Positions 46,679 to 55,188 of a stretch of 64,000 nucleotides of DNA are shown here, one piece after another (position 1 is the first letter of the stretch; the number at the start of each line of letters is the position of its first letter). The translations under genes were made by a program, and so were the position numbers. Origin of the DNA: Roseospira visakhapatnamensis (GTDB lineage Bacteria > Pseudomonadota > Alphaproteobacteria > Rhodospirillales > Rhodospirillaceae); NCBI RefSeq assembly GCF_014197915.1, contig NZ_JACIGK010000014.1:61608-125607 (forward strand), written 5' to 3'. The notes under the pieces were generated by a model. The model was not told the origin of the DNA. It saw only the letters and a program-made list of their open reading frames with translations, and searched no databases.

Positions 46679-47078
46679 AGCGGGTCGGGTCGACGTCGGC
46701 CGCGCCCGTGTCCTCATCTTCATCCTCGTCTTGGTCCTGGGTCGGGTCCACGCGTGGCACGTTCTGGCTGGGGATGATCCGGCCGTCCTCATAACGTGGG
46801 GGGATGTAGATGCTGTCCGGCGTCCCCACGGACTGCGTCGTGTACAGGGCCAGGGTGACCGCTACCGTCAGCGCGGCGCCGCTGAGGGTGAGCGTCATCC
46901 ACGGAACGGTGTCGCCGACGAACCGCGGCGCCGGGGCCGACCCGTCGGCACCCGGCCCATCGTCGGGCACCGCGCCGCCGCGCGCCGAGGCCACCAGGCG
47001 GGCGCGCACCACCAGCCAGATCACGTAGAGAAGGCTGGGTGTGAGCAGCGGCAGCACCACCGTCAGGAACACACGCAT
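46677..47078 (-). CDS. DUF6111-like small membrane protein
   Basis: The 133-residue protein has an N-terminal membrane helix (VFLTVVLPLLTPSLLYVIWL), a basic/polar loop, a second helix (about residues 60-80, TLTLSGAALTVAVTLALYTTQ) and a cytosolic or periplasmic tail. The tail has YIPPRYEDGRIIPSQ and a run of Asp and Glu. The layout fits the DUF6111 family of alphaproteobacteria by memory. The stop codon coincides with the edge of a 48-bp repeat, which may have altered the original C-terminus. It lies between cca and a NUDIX gene, an arrangement common in this group. GGGAG lies 9 bases before the ATG. Confidence 0.75.
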   Translation of the reverse strand: MRVFLTVVLPLLTPSLLYVIWLVVRARLVASARGGAVPDDGPGADGSAPAPRFVGDTVPWMTLTLSGAALTVAVTLALYTTQSVGTPDSIYIPPRYEDGRIIPSQNVPRVDPTQDQDEDEDEDTGAADVDPTR

Positions 47079-47175
47079 GGGGAGTCTCCCGTCGTCACAT
47101 GGGGTGCACTGAATCAGACAAAGCGTGCCGCGACTGATGTCGTCACGGACGGTCGCCTTATCCCGCGCCGCTGCA

Positions 47176-47907
47176 CTAGCCCGCTTCCGACACGGGCGGT
47201 TCCGCGCCGGTCGCCGCCGTTTGTGGGGGCGCGCGCAGCACCTCGTAAAGGTTCATCAGGATGCCGGCCGTGGCGCCCCAGATATAGTGCTCTCCGTACG
47301 GGATCGCGAAGTGGGGACGGCGGGCGCCGCCCGCGTCGCGCACCGCGTGGCGATGATTGGCGGGATCCATCAGAAAGGCCAGCGGAACCTCGAACACCGT
47401 GTCCACCTCGCTCGGGTCGGGGACCAGGGCCACTGGCGGGGTGATCACCCCGACCACCGGCGTGACCCGGAAACCCGTGACGGTGACGTAGTCGTCCAGC
47501 AGGCCGAGCACCTCCACGGTCTCGGCGTCCAGGGCCACTTCTTCGCGGGCCTCGCGCAGGGCGGTGTCGACGGGGTCCACCTCGCCCGGCTCCTGGCGAC
47601 CGCCGGGAAACGAGATCTGACCCGGGTGGTGGGCAAGATGGCTGGCCCGGCGGGTGAACAGCACTCCGGGGCCGATGTCGCCATGGTCCAGGATGGGCAA
47701 CAGCACCGCCGCCGGCCGCTGACGGGCGCGGGGGTGGGCCCGCTCCGCGCGGAACTGGCGCGCGGCATCGCCCCCCAGAAGGCGGGCGATCGCCATGTCC
47801 GAGCCCTGGCCGCGTCCGCGCCCGGCGTCCAGAAGACGCGTCAGGGCCGGGCGGTCCAGTCGGCCTCGTCCAGCGTGCCCAGGCAAAAGAAGAGAGATCG
47901 GCTCCAT
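47176..47907 (-). CDS. CoA pyrophosphatase (NUDIX hydrolase)
   Basis: The protein has the NudL/YeaB-type NUDIX fold. GQISFPGGRQEPGE and ALREAREEVALD together make the NUDIX box with the family-specific extension upstream of it, LFTRRASHLAHHPG. It should cut CoA into phosphopantetheine and 3',5'-ADP. The start is uncertain. The ATG at 47907 gives 243 residues, overlaps the DUF1285 gene by 67 bases and has a badly spaced GGAG. An ATG at 47796 gives 206 residues, has AGGG 7 bases upstream and leaves a 44-base gap. DUF1285 and CoA pyrophosphatase genes are often adjacent in this group. Confidence 0.85.
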   Translation of the reverse strand: MEPISLLLPGHAGRGRLDRPALTRLLDAGRGRGQGSDMAIARLLGGDAARQFRAERAHPRARQRPAAVLLPILDHGDIGPGVLFTRRASHLAHHPGQISFPGGRQEPGEVDPVDTALREAREEVALDAETVEVLGLLDDYVTVTGFRVTPVVGVITPPVALVPDPSEVDTVFEVPLAFLMDPANHRHAVRDAGGARRPHFAIPYGEHYIWGATAGILMNLYEVLRAPPQTAATGAEPPVSEAG

Positions 47908-48527
47908 ACTCCGAACAGTGTCCGTCCCGCCTCGTTGGTTTCGACGCCACGCGCCACCAGATCATAGTACACCGATCGGGTCAGGCGGGCATCCAGTCCG
48001 TCACGCACGCGCACATAGGGGCGTGGCTCGCGGGTCACCGGGTCGTGCTCCAGGCGCAGGGGATGGTCCCGGTCCACCGTCACCACTTCGTCGCAATTGG
48101 TGCGGAAGCTGATGCTCTGAGACCGGCCGCAGCCGCCGTCCACGAACATTTCCACGGCCAGGAAGGGCACATCGGCGACCTCGACGCGGCCCACCTCCAC
48201 GGGGGTGACCATCCAGTAGCTGCCGTCCTCCGCCCGATGCAGGACCGAGGCGAACAGGCACACCATCTCCTTGCGGCCGATGGGAGACCCTTGGTAATGC
48301 CAGGTGCCGTCCCGATCTATGGAAAGACCGAGGTCGCCGCAGAAGTGACGCGCGCGGCCCCCCGCGCCGGGGGTGTCCAGCACGGCCAGCCTGGGCGGCC
48401 CGTCGGCGGTGGACCGGCGCGCCGCCGGATCCGCGCCGGGATCGTGTCGTCCCCTCGGCACGCCCTCGGGCGCGCCAACCGACGCGTCGGACCGTGCTGT
48501 CGCCGATCCCCGTGCGTTCGGACCCAT
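47841..48527 (-). CDS. DUF1285 protein
   Basis: The 228-residue protein has the family core: GDLGLSIDRDGTWHYQGSPI, then RKEMVCLFASVLHRAEDGSY and YWMVTPVEVGRVEVAD (adjacent parts of the double-barrel domain). VRDGLDARLTRSVYYDLV ends the domain. The first 60 residues are Ala/Arg/Gly-rich and not conserved. The ATG at 48527 has GAGG 6 bases upstream, better than the ATG at 48539. Function is unknown; structures of the family suggest a ligand-binding role. It is divergent from moxR across 38 bases and partly overlaps the NUDIX gene. Confidence 0.85.
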   Translation of the reverse strand: MGPNARGSATARSDASVGAPEGVPRGRHDPGADPAARRSTADGPPRLAVLDTPGAGGRARHFCGDLGLSIDRDGTWHYQGSPIGRKEMVCLFASVLHRAEDGSYWMVTPVEVGRVEVADVPFLAVEMFVDGGCGRSQSISFRTNCDEVVTVDRDHPLRLEHDPVTREPRPYVRVRDGLDARLTRSVYYDLVARGVETNEAGRTLFGVWSRSLFFCLGTLDEADWTARP

Positions 48528-48565
48528 CCTGTTCCTCATCGTTGTTTGTTCTGGGAGGACCCATC

Positions 48566-49615
48566 GTGATCAGCACGTCCATGCCCACCTCCGCCCATCC
48601 GTCCGCGTCGCCCGGGCCGGTCGCGGAGACGTTGGAGGATCGGGTCCTGCTCGAAGACGTAGACAGACTGGGAGCACGAATCAAGGAGGCGCGCGCCGGC
48701 ATCGCCCGCGTCATCTTCGGTCAGGAGGCGGTCATCGACGGTGCCCTGGTCACCCTTCTGGCCGGCGGCCACTGCCTGCTGATCGGTGTTCCCGGACTGG
48801 CCAAGACGCGCCTGGTGCAGACCCTGGGCGTGGTTCTGGGGCTGGACGCCAAGCGGGTGCAGTTCACGCCGGACCTGATGCCGGCCGATATCCTGGGCTC
48901 CGAGGTGCTGGAGCAGGACGAGCGCGGGCGGCGCGCCTTTCGCTTCATCCCGGGGCCGGTGTTCTGCCAGTTGCTGATGGCCGACGAGATCAACCGCGCC
49001 AGCCCGCGCACACAGTCGGCGCTGTTGCAGGCCATGCAGGAACACAAGGTGTCGGTGGCGGGGCACTATCACGACCTCCCGGCGCCGTTCCACGTGCTGG
49101 CCACCCAGAACCCCATCGAGCAGGAGGGCACCTATCCCCTGCCCGAGGCGCAGCTCGACCGCTTCCTGATGCAGGTGGATATCGGCTATCCGGATCGCGC
49201 CGCCGAGCGCGCGATGCTGGAGTCCACCACGGCCGCGCGCACCGTGGAGCCCGAGTCGGTGCTGACCGCCGACGATCTGCGTGCCGCGCAGCGCCTGGTG
49301 CGCCGCGTGCCCACCGGAGACAGCGTGGTGGAGGCCATCCTGACCCTGGTGCGCAACGGCCGCCCGGAAAGCACCGATTTGGCCGAGGTGAAGGCCCACG
49401 TGGCCTGGGGGCCGGGGCCGCGCGCCAGCCAGGCGCTGGCGCTGGCCTGCCGGGCGCGCGCCATCCTCGACGGGCGCCTGGCGCCCTCCATCGACGATGT
49501 ACTGGCCCTGGCCCGCCCGGTGCTGGTGCACCGCATGGCCACCACCTTCGCCGCCCGCGCCGATGGGGTGACGGTGCCGGACATCATCGACCGCCTGAAG
49601 GCCACCGTGGGGTAG
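48566..49615 (+). CDS. MoxR-family AAA+ ATPase, orphan
   Basis: The 349-residue ATPase has Walker A LIGVPGLAKTRLVQ, Walker B LLMADEINRASPRTQ and sensor 1 ATQNPIEQEGTYPLPEAQLD with the usual arginine-finger context. MoxR proteins act as chaperones that mature or activate partner complexes, often with a DUF58 and a VWA-domain protein encoded next. Here no such partner follows: the next two genes run the other way. The GTG at 48566 is chosen because GGGAGGA lies 6 bases upstream; ATG 48581 is an alternative. Confidence 0.9.
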   Translation: MISTSMPTSAHPSASPGPVAETLEDRVLLEDVDRLGARIKEARAGIARVIFGQEAVIDGALVTLLAGGHCLLIGVPGLAKTRLVQTLGVVLGLDAKRVQFTPDLMPADILGSEVLEQDERGRRAFRFIPGPVFCQLLMADEINRASPRTQSALLQAMQEHKVSVAGHYHDLPAPFHVLATQNPIEQEGTYPLPEAQLDRFLMQVDIGYPDRAAERAMLESTTAARTVEPESVLTADDLRAAQRLVRRVPTGDSVVEAILTLVRNGRPESTDLAEVKAHVAWGPGPRASQALALACRARAILDGRLAPSIDDVLALARPVLVHRMATTFAARADGVTVPDIIDRLKATVG

Positions 49616-49623
49616 GCCGCGCC

Positions 49624-49641
49624 GGCGGAGCCCCCTCCGCC
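49624..49641. terminator. Hairpin between convergent moxR and an unknown gene
   Basis: GGCGGAG-CCCC-CTCCGCC is a perfect 7-pair hairpin with a 4-base loop, lying in the 37 bases between two convergent stop codons. It can serve both strands. No T-tract follows. Confidence 0.5.
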
Positions 49642-49652
49642 CCGAGCCCGCC

Positions 49653-50516
49653 TCACATTCCCTCCTTGAGAATAGAGGCCATCAGCTTCTGGGCCTCGGC
49701 GGCGGCGTCCATGTCCTCCAGGATCATGTAGTAGCCCTGGGCGACGCTGGCCTTGTTGGCGGGCAGGGTGGAGCCCGGGTCGTTGTAGAGCGTCTCGCGC
49801 GCCCGGTTCAGGTCGTGCAGGGACAGCGCGAACTTCTCCAGATACCGGGCCTTGAGGTCCTCGACGCCAGCGCGCGCGCGGGTGAGGTCGCGGCGCAGGT
49901 CGTCCCGCTCGGCGGTCAGGTCGGCGGCGGCGCGGCGGGCCAGGTCCCGCTCGGACTCGACCTCGGCCAGCGCCGCCTGGGCGGCGCGCAGGTCGTCCCG
50001 GGCGTTGGCCGTGGCCACGTTGGCGCGCGCCAGCCGGCGCTCGCGGCGCTCCAGGATGGCCTCCAGGGCCAGGCGCTCCCGGCGCTGCTGGTGGATCACC
50101 GTCAGCGCGTCCGCCAGCCGCGTGTTGAGCCGGCGCAGGTCGGCGCGGGTCTCGGCCATCAGCGCGGCATCGTCCAGCCCGCCATCCCGGGCGATCTGGC
50201 GCATGCGCCGAAACAGGCGCACATAGCCGGCGATCAGCGCCGTCTGCACGCGGATCTCTGGAATCAGCCCGGCCGCCAGAAGGCGCGCCCGCCCCGGCGG
50301 ATCGGCCGCCAGGCGGCTCACCGCCTCGCCCAGCACGGAATCCAGGGCGTCGTCGTCCACGCCTTCGGCCAGGCGGTCCCAGTGGCGGATGGTGTCCTTG
50401 GCGCGTGGATCGCCGAGCGGACGCGGCTCGCCGGCCTCGTCCTCCAGCGCCGCGTCCAGGGCCTGGACCACGGCGGCGATGCCGCCAGGCTCGCGGGGAC
50501 CGCCGTCAGCCGTCAT
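49653..50516 (-). CDS. Unknown coiled-coil protein
   Basis: The 287-residue protein is very rich in Arg, Glu and Ala. A compact first part (about residues 1-100) contains KDTIRHWDRLAEGVDDD and RLLAAGLIPEIRVQ. A long helical part (about 110-240) with heptad-like REDLRRLN and DLRRDLTRARAGVEDLKA patterns is a predicted coiled coil. A conserved-looking tail with ALSLHDLNRARETLYNDPGS and GYYMILEDMDAA follows. I do not recognise a family. It overlaps the end of the next upstream gene by 11 bases, so the two are coupled. ATG 50525 is an alternative start. Confidence 0.65.
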   Translation of the reverse strand: MTADGGPREPGGIAAVVQALDAALEDEAGEPRPLGDPRAKDTIRHWDRLAEGVDDDALDSVLGEAVSRLAADPPGRARLLAAGLIPEIRVQTALIAGYVRLFRRMRQIARDGGLDDAALMAETRADLRRLNTRLADALTVIHQQRRERLALEAILERRERRLARANVATANARDDLRAAQAALAEVESERDLARRAAADLTAERDDLRRDLTRARAGVEDLKARYLEKFALSLHDLNRARETLYNDPGSTLPANKASVAQGYYMILEDMDAAAEAQKLMASILKEGM

Positions 50517-50964
50517 CGTGACCATCCGGGGGCGGGGCCTGGGTCGCCTGGACGCGGGTCATCTCGGATTCCAGTTCGGCAATGTAGCGGGTGGCCTGGT
50601 CCAGCAGGTCATTAAGGCGCCGGTTCTCGGTGCGCAACTGGGTGACGATATGGCTGGCGTAGAGGGCATGGCGCAAGGGATCGTCGTCGTCCGCCGGTCT
50701 GTCTCCGCCCTGGCGTCCGCCGTGGAGGTCGCGGCGCGACGACGACCGGTCGTGGCCGTTGGGGCCGCGCCCCTTGTCGCCCTCGCGGGCGCCGTGCATC
50801 TGCACGCTGACGGTGCCGCCCAGCACATCGTCGATGGACCCGCCGGCGCCGTCCAGGTGGGCGCGGGCGCGATCAAGCGCCGTCAGCGCTTCCGCGCCGT
50901 CGGCGCGCAGCGCGACGGCCATGATCTTGCGGAACCGTTCTCGGTCGAACCGGGACCAGTCCAT
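50506..50964 (-). CDS. Unknown charged protein coupled to the coiled-coil gene
   Basis: The 152-residue product begins DWSRFDRERFRKIMAVALRADGAEALTALDRARAHL, quoted here in the parts RERFRKIMAVAL and EALTALDRARAHL, which form two helices. A Gly/Arg/Asp-rich middle and a C-terminal helical stretch (RTENRRLNDLLDQATRYIAE) with leucine spacing follow. I know no family. The first helices are loosely like DUF2786, not certain. An in-frame GTG three codons upstream is an alternative start. The tail overlaps the following gene, and the pair is likely one unit. Confidence 0.6.
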   Translation of the reverse strand: MDWSRFDRERFRKIMAVALRADGAEALTALDRARAHLDGAGGSIDDVLGGTVSVQMHGAREGDKGRGPNGHDRSSSRRDLHGGRQGGDRPADDDDPLRHALYASHIVTQLRTENRRLNDLLDQATRYIAELESEMTRVQATQAPPPDGHDDG

Positions 50965-51323
50965 GATGGTCACCCAGGGGTTGCGAGGGCAGGGGGCAAG
51001 GAAAACAGAGGGGCGCGCGGCCTCTCGTGGAGCGGGCCGGACCATCGGCGCCCGTCGCCGCCCCCTTCACTCCGCAGTGTGCCGCAAGTCGGGTCGCGCC
51101 GTCGAGCGTCGCGCGGGGTGGCCGGGGACCCTCCCGGGCCGGGGCGCGGACCCGCGCCGGGCGGTGCCCGCGTGGCGGCGATTCATCCCTGAGATTCGCG
51201 GGGTTGTTTCCGGTGTCGCAACGACCCCATACTGCGCGATCAAGACGGCACGGCATGCTCGGTGACCATCGCGCCGAGTCCCCGGCTCCCTCCTCCCATC
51301 GATCGACGTCAGGAGAGTTCGCC
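50965..51323 (+). promoter_or_regulatory. Gap with promoter for a small secreted protein gene
   Basis: TTGTTT at 51204-51209 and CATACT at 51228-51233, with 18-base spacing, make a possible sigma-70 promoter about 90 bases before the next start. The rest of the gap is GC-rich, holds the start side of the unknown gene on the minus strand, and shows no further gene. AGGAGAG at 51311-51317 is the ribosome binding site of the gene that follows. Confidence 0.4.
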
Positions 51324-51494
51324 ATGACCCGCACCGCCACCGTTGCCTTTGTCGCCGCCCTGTTCGCCTCGTCCAGCGCCCTCGCCTGCAGTGGCTGGAA
51401 GTCGGCCGACACCGACCGTCCCATCACCACCGCGCAGGTGGAGTCGTCCGGTCAGTCCTCGGCCCCCTGGGGACAGGACCGCGAGCGGAATTAG
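51324..51494 (+). CDS. Small secreted or periplasmic peptide
   Basis: The 56-residue product has a signal peptide (TVAFVAALFASSSALA) with a cleavage site just before Cys22, so it could be exported or a lipoprotein-like peptide. The mature part is about 35 residues with SADTDRPITTAQ. Tiny exported proteins ending this way are common and unnamed in alphaproteobacteria. An AGGAGAG ribosome binding site and a strong terminator 80 bases after the stop support a real, single-gene transcript. Confidence 0.7.
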   Translation: MTRTATVAFVAALFASSSALACSGWKSADTDRPITTAQVESSGQSSAPWGQDRERN

Positions 51495-51573
51495 ATCCGT
51501 CGTGGTGATCATCGGTCCCGTGCGGTGGCAGTCATCGCGTCGGGACCGACCGGACAGCACCGTCGTTCTGGTC

Positions 51574-51604
51574 AGGCCGGCGCCGATGCGCCGGCCTTTC
51601 TCTT
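51574..51604 (+). terminator. Intrinsic terminator
   Basis: AGGCCGGCGC and GCGCCGGCCT pair perfectly over 10 bases around a CGAT tetraloop and are followed by TTTCTCTT. This is the clearest intrinsic terminator of the window and ends the transcript of the small secreted peptide gene. Confidence 0.85.
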
Positions 51605-51941
51605 GAACCTCGGCCGCCCTGGTCCGGGGGCGGTCGCGACCCTGGCCCGGCGTGTCGGGCCCGGCCCGGGGGAAGCGCCCCGGGGCTGGCCTCGGCCGAC
51701 CGCAATGCTCAGAGTCTTCTTGATCTTAGCGATCGATACGCAAACAGAATCGATTCTTCTCCACACCGGCCTTTCCCTCTATCCTGAGGGTGGTTTGGAA
51801 GGGGGGGATCGACCGGCTGGCGGGCCGCGTCGCGTGGCGACGGCCCAGGGGGCGTGCGCCAACGCACCGCGCGCCCGAACCTCCGGTCATTCAAGACCCC
51901 TGTCCCGTGCAACGAAAAAGCAATCCCAAGGGAGGATTTTC
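51605..51941 (+). promoter_or_regulatory. Regulatory region upstream of dctP
   Basis: The region holds AGAATCGATTCT at 51746-51757, a perfect 12-base palindrome inside an AT-rich patch (about 51716-51765). This is a likely control region for the TRAP genes. No clear -35/-10 pair or sigma-54 box was found. A GGGAGGA site lies 8 bases before the dctP start. There is no gene here. Confidence 0.45.
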
Positions 51942-52955
51942 ATGACCCGATTCTTGACCGCGCTTGCCACCGCTGGCGTTGCCCTGGGCGTGGCCCTGGC
52001 CGGACCGGCGGCGGCCTCGGACCAGTGCCAGGATGGCGAGATCGTCATCAAGTTCAGCCACGTGACCAACACCGACAAGCACCCCAAGGGCATCGCCGCG
52101 CAGTTGCTGGCCGACCGGGTGAACAGCGAGATGGATGGGGTGGCCTGCGTGGAGGTCTATCCCAACTCGACGCTCTACGACGACAACAAGGTATTGGAGG
52201 CCATGCTGGCCGGCGACGTGCAACTGGCCGCGCCCTCGCTGTCCAAGTTCGAGAAGTTCACCAAGAAGTTCCGCCTGTTCGACCTGCCGTTCGTCTTCAA
52301 GGACATCGAGGCCGTGGATCGCTTCCAGACCTCGGAGGCCGGTCAGTCGATGCTGGATTCCATGCAGCGTCGTGGCCTCCAGGGCCTGGCCTTCTGGCAC
52401 AACGGCATGAAGCAGATGTCCGCCAGCCAGCCGCTACTGGAGCCGGGCGACGCCGAGGGCCTGAAGTTCCGCATCCAGACTTCCGACGTGCTGCAGGCGC
52501 AGTTCGAGGCCCTGGGCGCCAACCCGCAGAAGATGGCCTTCTCCGAGGTCTACGGCGCCCTGCAGCAGGGCGTGGTCGACGGCCAGGAGAACACCTGGTC
52601 CAACATCTATGGCCAGAAGTTCTTCGAGGTGCAGGACGGCATTACCGAAACCAACCACGGCATCCTGGACTACCTGGTGGTTACCTCCACCGAATGGCTG
52701 GACAGCCTGCCCGAGGACGTGCGCGAACAGTTCCTGACCATCCTCAAGGAGGTCACCGAGACCCGCAACGCCGAGTCCTACGCCGTCAATCAGCGCAACA
52801 AGGGCCTGATCATCGAGGCCGGCGGCGAGGTCCGCACCCTGACCGACGAGCAGCGCGCCCAGTGGGTCGAGGCGATGAAGCCGGTGTGGGAGCAGTTCGT
52901 GGGCGATATCGGCCAGGACCTGCTGGACGCCGCGCTGGCGTCCAACGACGGGTGA
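51942..52955 (+). CDS. dctP: TRAP transporter substrate-binding protein, DctP type
   Basis: The 337-residue periplasmic protein has a signal peptide cleaved after AAAS near residue 26. It continues with IVIKFSHVTNTDKHPKG, the usual ligand-domain opening. Conserved pieces such as AAPSLSKFEKFTKKFRLFDL, GLKFRIQTSDVLQAQFEALG and the arginine-containing substrate motif, plus FSEVYGALQQGVVDGQENTW, place it in the DctP family. C4-dicarboxylates are the likely ligands. It is followed by the small and large membrane subunits. A strong hairpin lies between dctP and dctQ. Confidence 0.95.
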   Translation: MTRFLTALATAGVALGVALAGPAAASDQCQDGEIVIKFSHVTNTDKHPKGIAAQLLADRVNSEMDGVACVEVYPNSTLYDDNKVLEAMLAGDVQLAAPSLSKFEKFTKKFRLFDLPFVFKDIEAVDRFQTSEAGQSMLDSMQRRGLQGLAFWHNGMKQMSASQPLLEPGDAEGLKFRIQTSDVLQAQFEALGANPQKMAFSEVYGALQQGVVDGQENTWSNIYGQKFFEVQDGITETNHGILDYLVVTSTEWLDSLPEDVREQFLTILKEVTETRNAESYAVNQRNKGLIIEAGGEVRTLTDEQRAQWVEAMKPVWEQFVGDIGQDLLDAALASNDG

Positions 52956-53022
52956 TTGGCGTCGATCTCCTTTGATATGAGCCTCCTGCATCAGGACACG
53001 CGTTGATGGACGCGGCCGCGCG

Positions 53023-53052
53023 CGGCGGTCCGGGCCTGCTCCCGGACCGCCG
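53023..53052 (+). terminator. Strong hairpin between dctP and dctQ
   Basis: CGGCGGTCCGGG and CCCGGACCGCCG make a perfect 12-pair stem with a 6-base loop, 67 bases after the dctP stop. No T-run follows. In transporter operons such hairpins often protect the upstream message for the abundant binding protein and reduce expression of the membrane subunits. Confidence 0.6.
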
Positions 53053-53124
53053 ACGCGTGTGCGGGAGGGCGCGGGCGACGGGCGGCGGCAAGACCGCCCG
53101 GCCGGGTCGGGAAGGAAACACCCC

Positions 53125-53802
53125 ATGCATCATGGAACCTCCGCCGAGCTGCGGAGAAGCTTGGTCGACCGTATCGAGGTGGCGGGCATCGCCCTCATCC
53201 TGGGCCTCATGACCCTGGTGACCTTTGCGAACGTCGTCGCCCGTTATGTCTTCAATACGAACATCCTGTGGGCGCTGGAGACCACGGTGTTCCTGTTCGC
53301 CTGGCTGGTGCTGCTGGGCGCCTCCCACTGCGTCAAGATCTCGGCCCACATCGGCGTCGACCTGATCCTTAACCTGGTCCCACGCGGCCTGCGCAAGGCG
53401 CTGGTGTTGCTGTCGGTGGCCGTCTGCCTGGCCTTCAGCGGCATGCTGCTGGTCGGGGCCTGGCACTACTGGTGGCCGTTCGCCACCTCGCGCGCCTGGT
53501 ATGAGGTCAACGACATTCCCATGGTGTTCCTCCCCGACCTGATGGCCACCTGGTTCAACGAGGGCGAGGAGTATGAAAAGCTGCCGCGCTTCATTCCCTA
53601 CGCGGCCTTGCCCATCGGCCTCTTTCTGTTGACCCTGCGCTTCCTGCAGGCCGGCTGGGACATCGCCATGGACCACCGCGTCATGCTGATTGCCAGCCAT
53701 GACGCCGAGGGCGAGGAGATGTTGGCTGAGATGCGCCGCGAGGCCGACGCCGGCACGCTGAACCAGGCCGTGCACGCGTCACGCCAGGACGGGGAGCGCT
53801 GA
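53125..53802 (+). CDS. dctQ: TRAP transporter small membrane subunit, DctQ type
   Basis: The 225-residue protein has four membrane helices: about residues 18-38 (GIALILGLMTLVTFANVVARY), 45-65, 85-110 and 150-172. The pattern ANVVARYVFNTNILWALE is the family signature. It is longer than most DctQ proteins because of a periplasmic or cytosolic insert after the third helix and a charged tail. AGGA lies 8 bases before the ATG at 53125. The dctM start is only 3 bases beyond the stop. Confidence 0.92.
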   Translation: MHHGTSAELRRSLVDRIEVAGIALILGLMTLVTFANVVARYVFNTNILWALETTVFLFAWLVLLGASHCVKISAHIGVDLILNLVPRGLRKALVLLSVAVCLAFSGMLLVGAWHYWWPFATSRAWYEVNDIPMVFLPDLMATWFNEGEEYEKLPRFIPYAALPIGLFLLTLRFLQAGWDIAMDHRVMLIASHDAEGEEMLAEMRREADAGTLNQAVHASRQDGER

Positions 53803-53805
53803 GCC

Positions 53806-55170
53806 ATGTCCGTCGTCCTTCTCTTCGTCATGGTGATCGGCTTCATGTTGCTGGGGGTGCCGGTCGCCGTGTCCCTGGGCATGTCGAGCACCATTTTCCT
53901 GCTGGTCTATTCCGAAGGCTCGCTCGGCTCCATCGCCCAGACCCTGTTCAGCGCCTTCGACGGCCACTACACCCTGCTGGCCATCCCGTTCTTCATCCTG
54001 GCCTCGTCGTTCATGTCCACGGGCGGCGTGGCGCGACGCATCATCCGCTTCGCCATCGCCTGCGTCGGCCATTTCAAGGGTGGTCTGGCCATGGCCTGCG
54101 TGTTCGCCTGCACGCTGTTCGCCGCCCTGTCGGGGTCGTCGCCGGCGACCGTGGTGGCCATCGGCACCATCGTCATCGCCGGCATGCGCCAGGTGGGCTA
54201 TACGCGTGACTTCGCCGCCGGCGTCATCGCGAACGCCGGGACGCTGGGGATCCTGATTCCGCCGTCCATCGTCATGGTGGTCTACGCCGCCTCGGTCGAC
54301 GTGTCGGTCGGGCGCATGTTCCTGGCCGGCGTTATCCCGGGCTTGATCGAAGGCCTGATGCTCATGACCGCCATCTATATCATCGCCCGCGTCCGCAACC
54401 TGCCGGCGCAGGACTGGGCGGGATGGCGCGAGATTGCGGGCTCTGCGTGGGATGCGTCCTGGGGCCTGTTCCTGATCGTGATCATTCTCGGCGGCATCTA
54501 CGGCGGCGTCTTCACGCCCACCGAGGCGGCCGCCGTGGCCGCCGTCTATGCCTTCCTGATCGCGAACTTCGTCTACCGGGACATGGGGCCGTTCGCCCAG
54601 GGCCTGGGGCCGAAGCGCCTGATCCCTTGGAAGGCGCTCAGCGTGCTATGGCACAAGGACACCCAGCACGCCCTCTACGAGGCCGGCAAGCTGACCATCA
54701 TGCTGATGTTCATCATCGCCAACGCGCTGATCCTGAAGCACGTGCTGACCGAGGAACAGATCCCGCAGATGATCGCCGAGGCCATGCTGAGCGCCGGTCT
54801 GGGCCCCATCCTGTTCCTGATCATCGTCAACATGATCCTGCTGGTCGGCGGCCAGTTCATGGAACCGTCGGGCCTGATCGTCATCGTCGCACCGCTGGTC
54901 TTCCCCATCGCCATCGAACTGGGTATCGATCCCATCCACCTGGGCATCATCATGGTGGTGAACATGGAAATCGGCATGATCACCCCGCCGGTGGGGCTCA
55001 ATCTGTTCGTCACCTCGGGGGTGGCGAACATGCCCATGTTCGACGTCGTGCGGGCACAGCTCCCCTTCCTGGCCGTTTCGGTCATCTTCCTGATCCTGAT
55101 CACCTACGTTCCGTGGCTGTCCACGTTCCTGCCGACCCTGGTGATGGGGCCGGAGCTGATCACGCAGTAG
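53806..55170 (+). CDS. dctM: TRAP transporter large membrane subunit, DctM type
   Basis: The 454-residue protein forms the transport channel with about 12 membrane segments. Family motifs include LLAIPFFILASSFMSTGGVA, LSGSSPATVVAIGTIVI, GTLGILIPPSIVMVVYA and GGQFMEPSGLIVIVAP, and the C-terminal IGMITPPVGLNLFVTSGVA. It works with DctP and DctQ to import C4-dicarboxylates with sodium or protons. It is immediately downstream of dctQ. Confidence 0.95.
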   Translation: MSVVLLFVMVIGFMLLGVPVAVSLGMSSTIFLLVYSEGSLGSIAQTLFSAFDGHYTLLAIPFFILASSFMSTGGVARRIIRFAIACVGHFKGGLAMACVFACTLFAALSGSSPATVVAIGTIVIAGMRQVGYTRDFAAGVIANAGTLGILIPPSIVMVVYAASVDVSVGRMFLAGVIPGLIEGLMLMTAIYIIARVRNLPAQDWAGWREIAGSAWDASWGLFLIVIILGGIYGGVFTPTEAAAVAAVYAFLIANFVYRDMGPFAQGLGPKRLIPWKALSVLWHKDTQHALYEAGKLTIMLMFIIANALILKHVLTEEQIPQMIAEAMLSAGLGPILFLIIVNMILLVGGQFMEPSGLIVIVAPLVFPIAIELGIDPIHLGIIMVVNMEIGMITPPVGLNLFVTSGVANMPMFDVVRAQLPFLAVSVIFLILITYVPWLSTFLPTLVMGPELITQ

Positions 55171-55188
55171 CGTGTCCTTTCCGCGATG

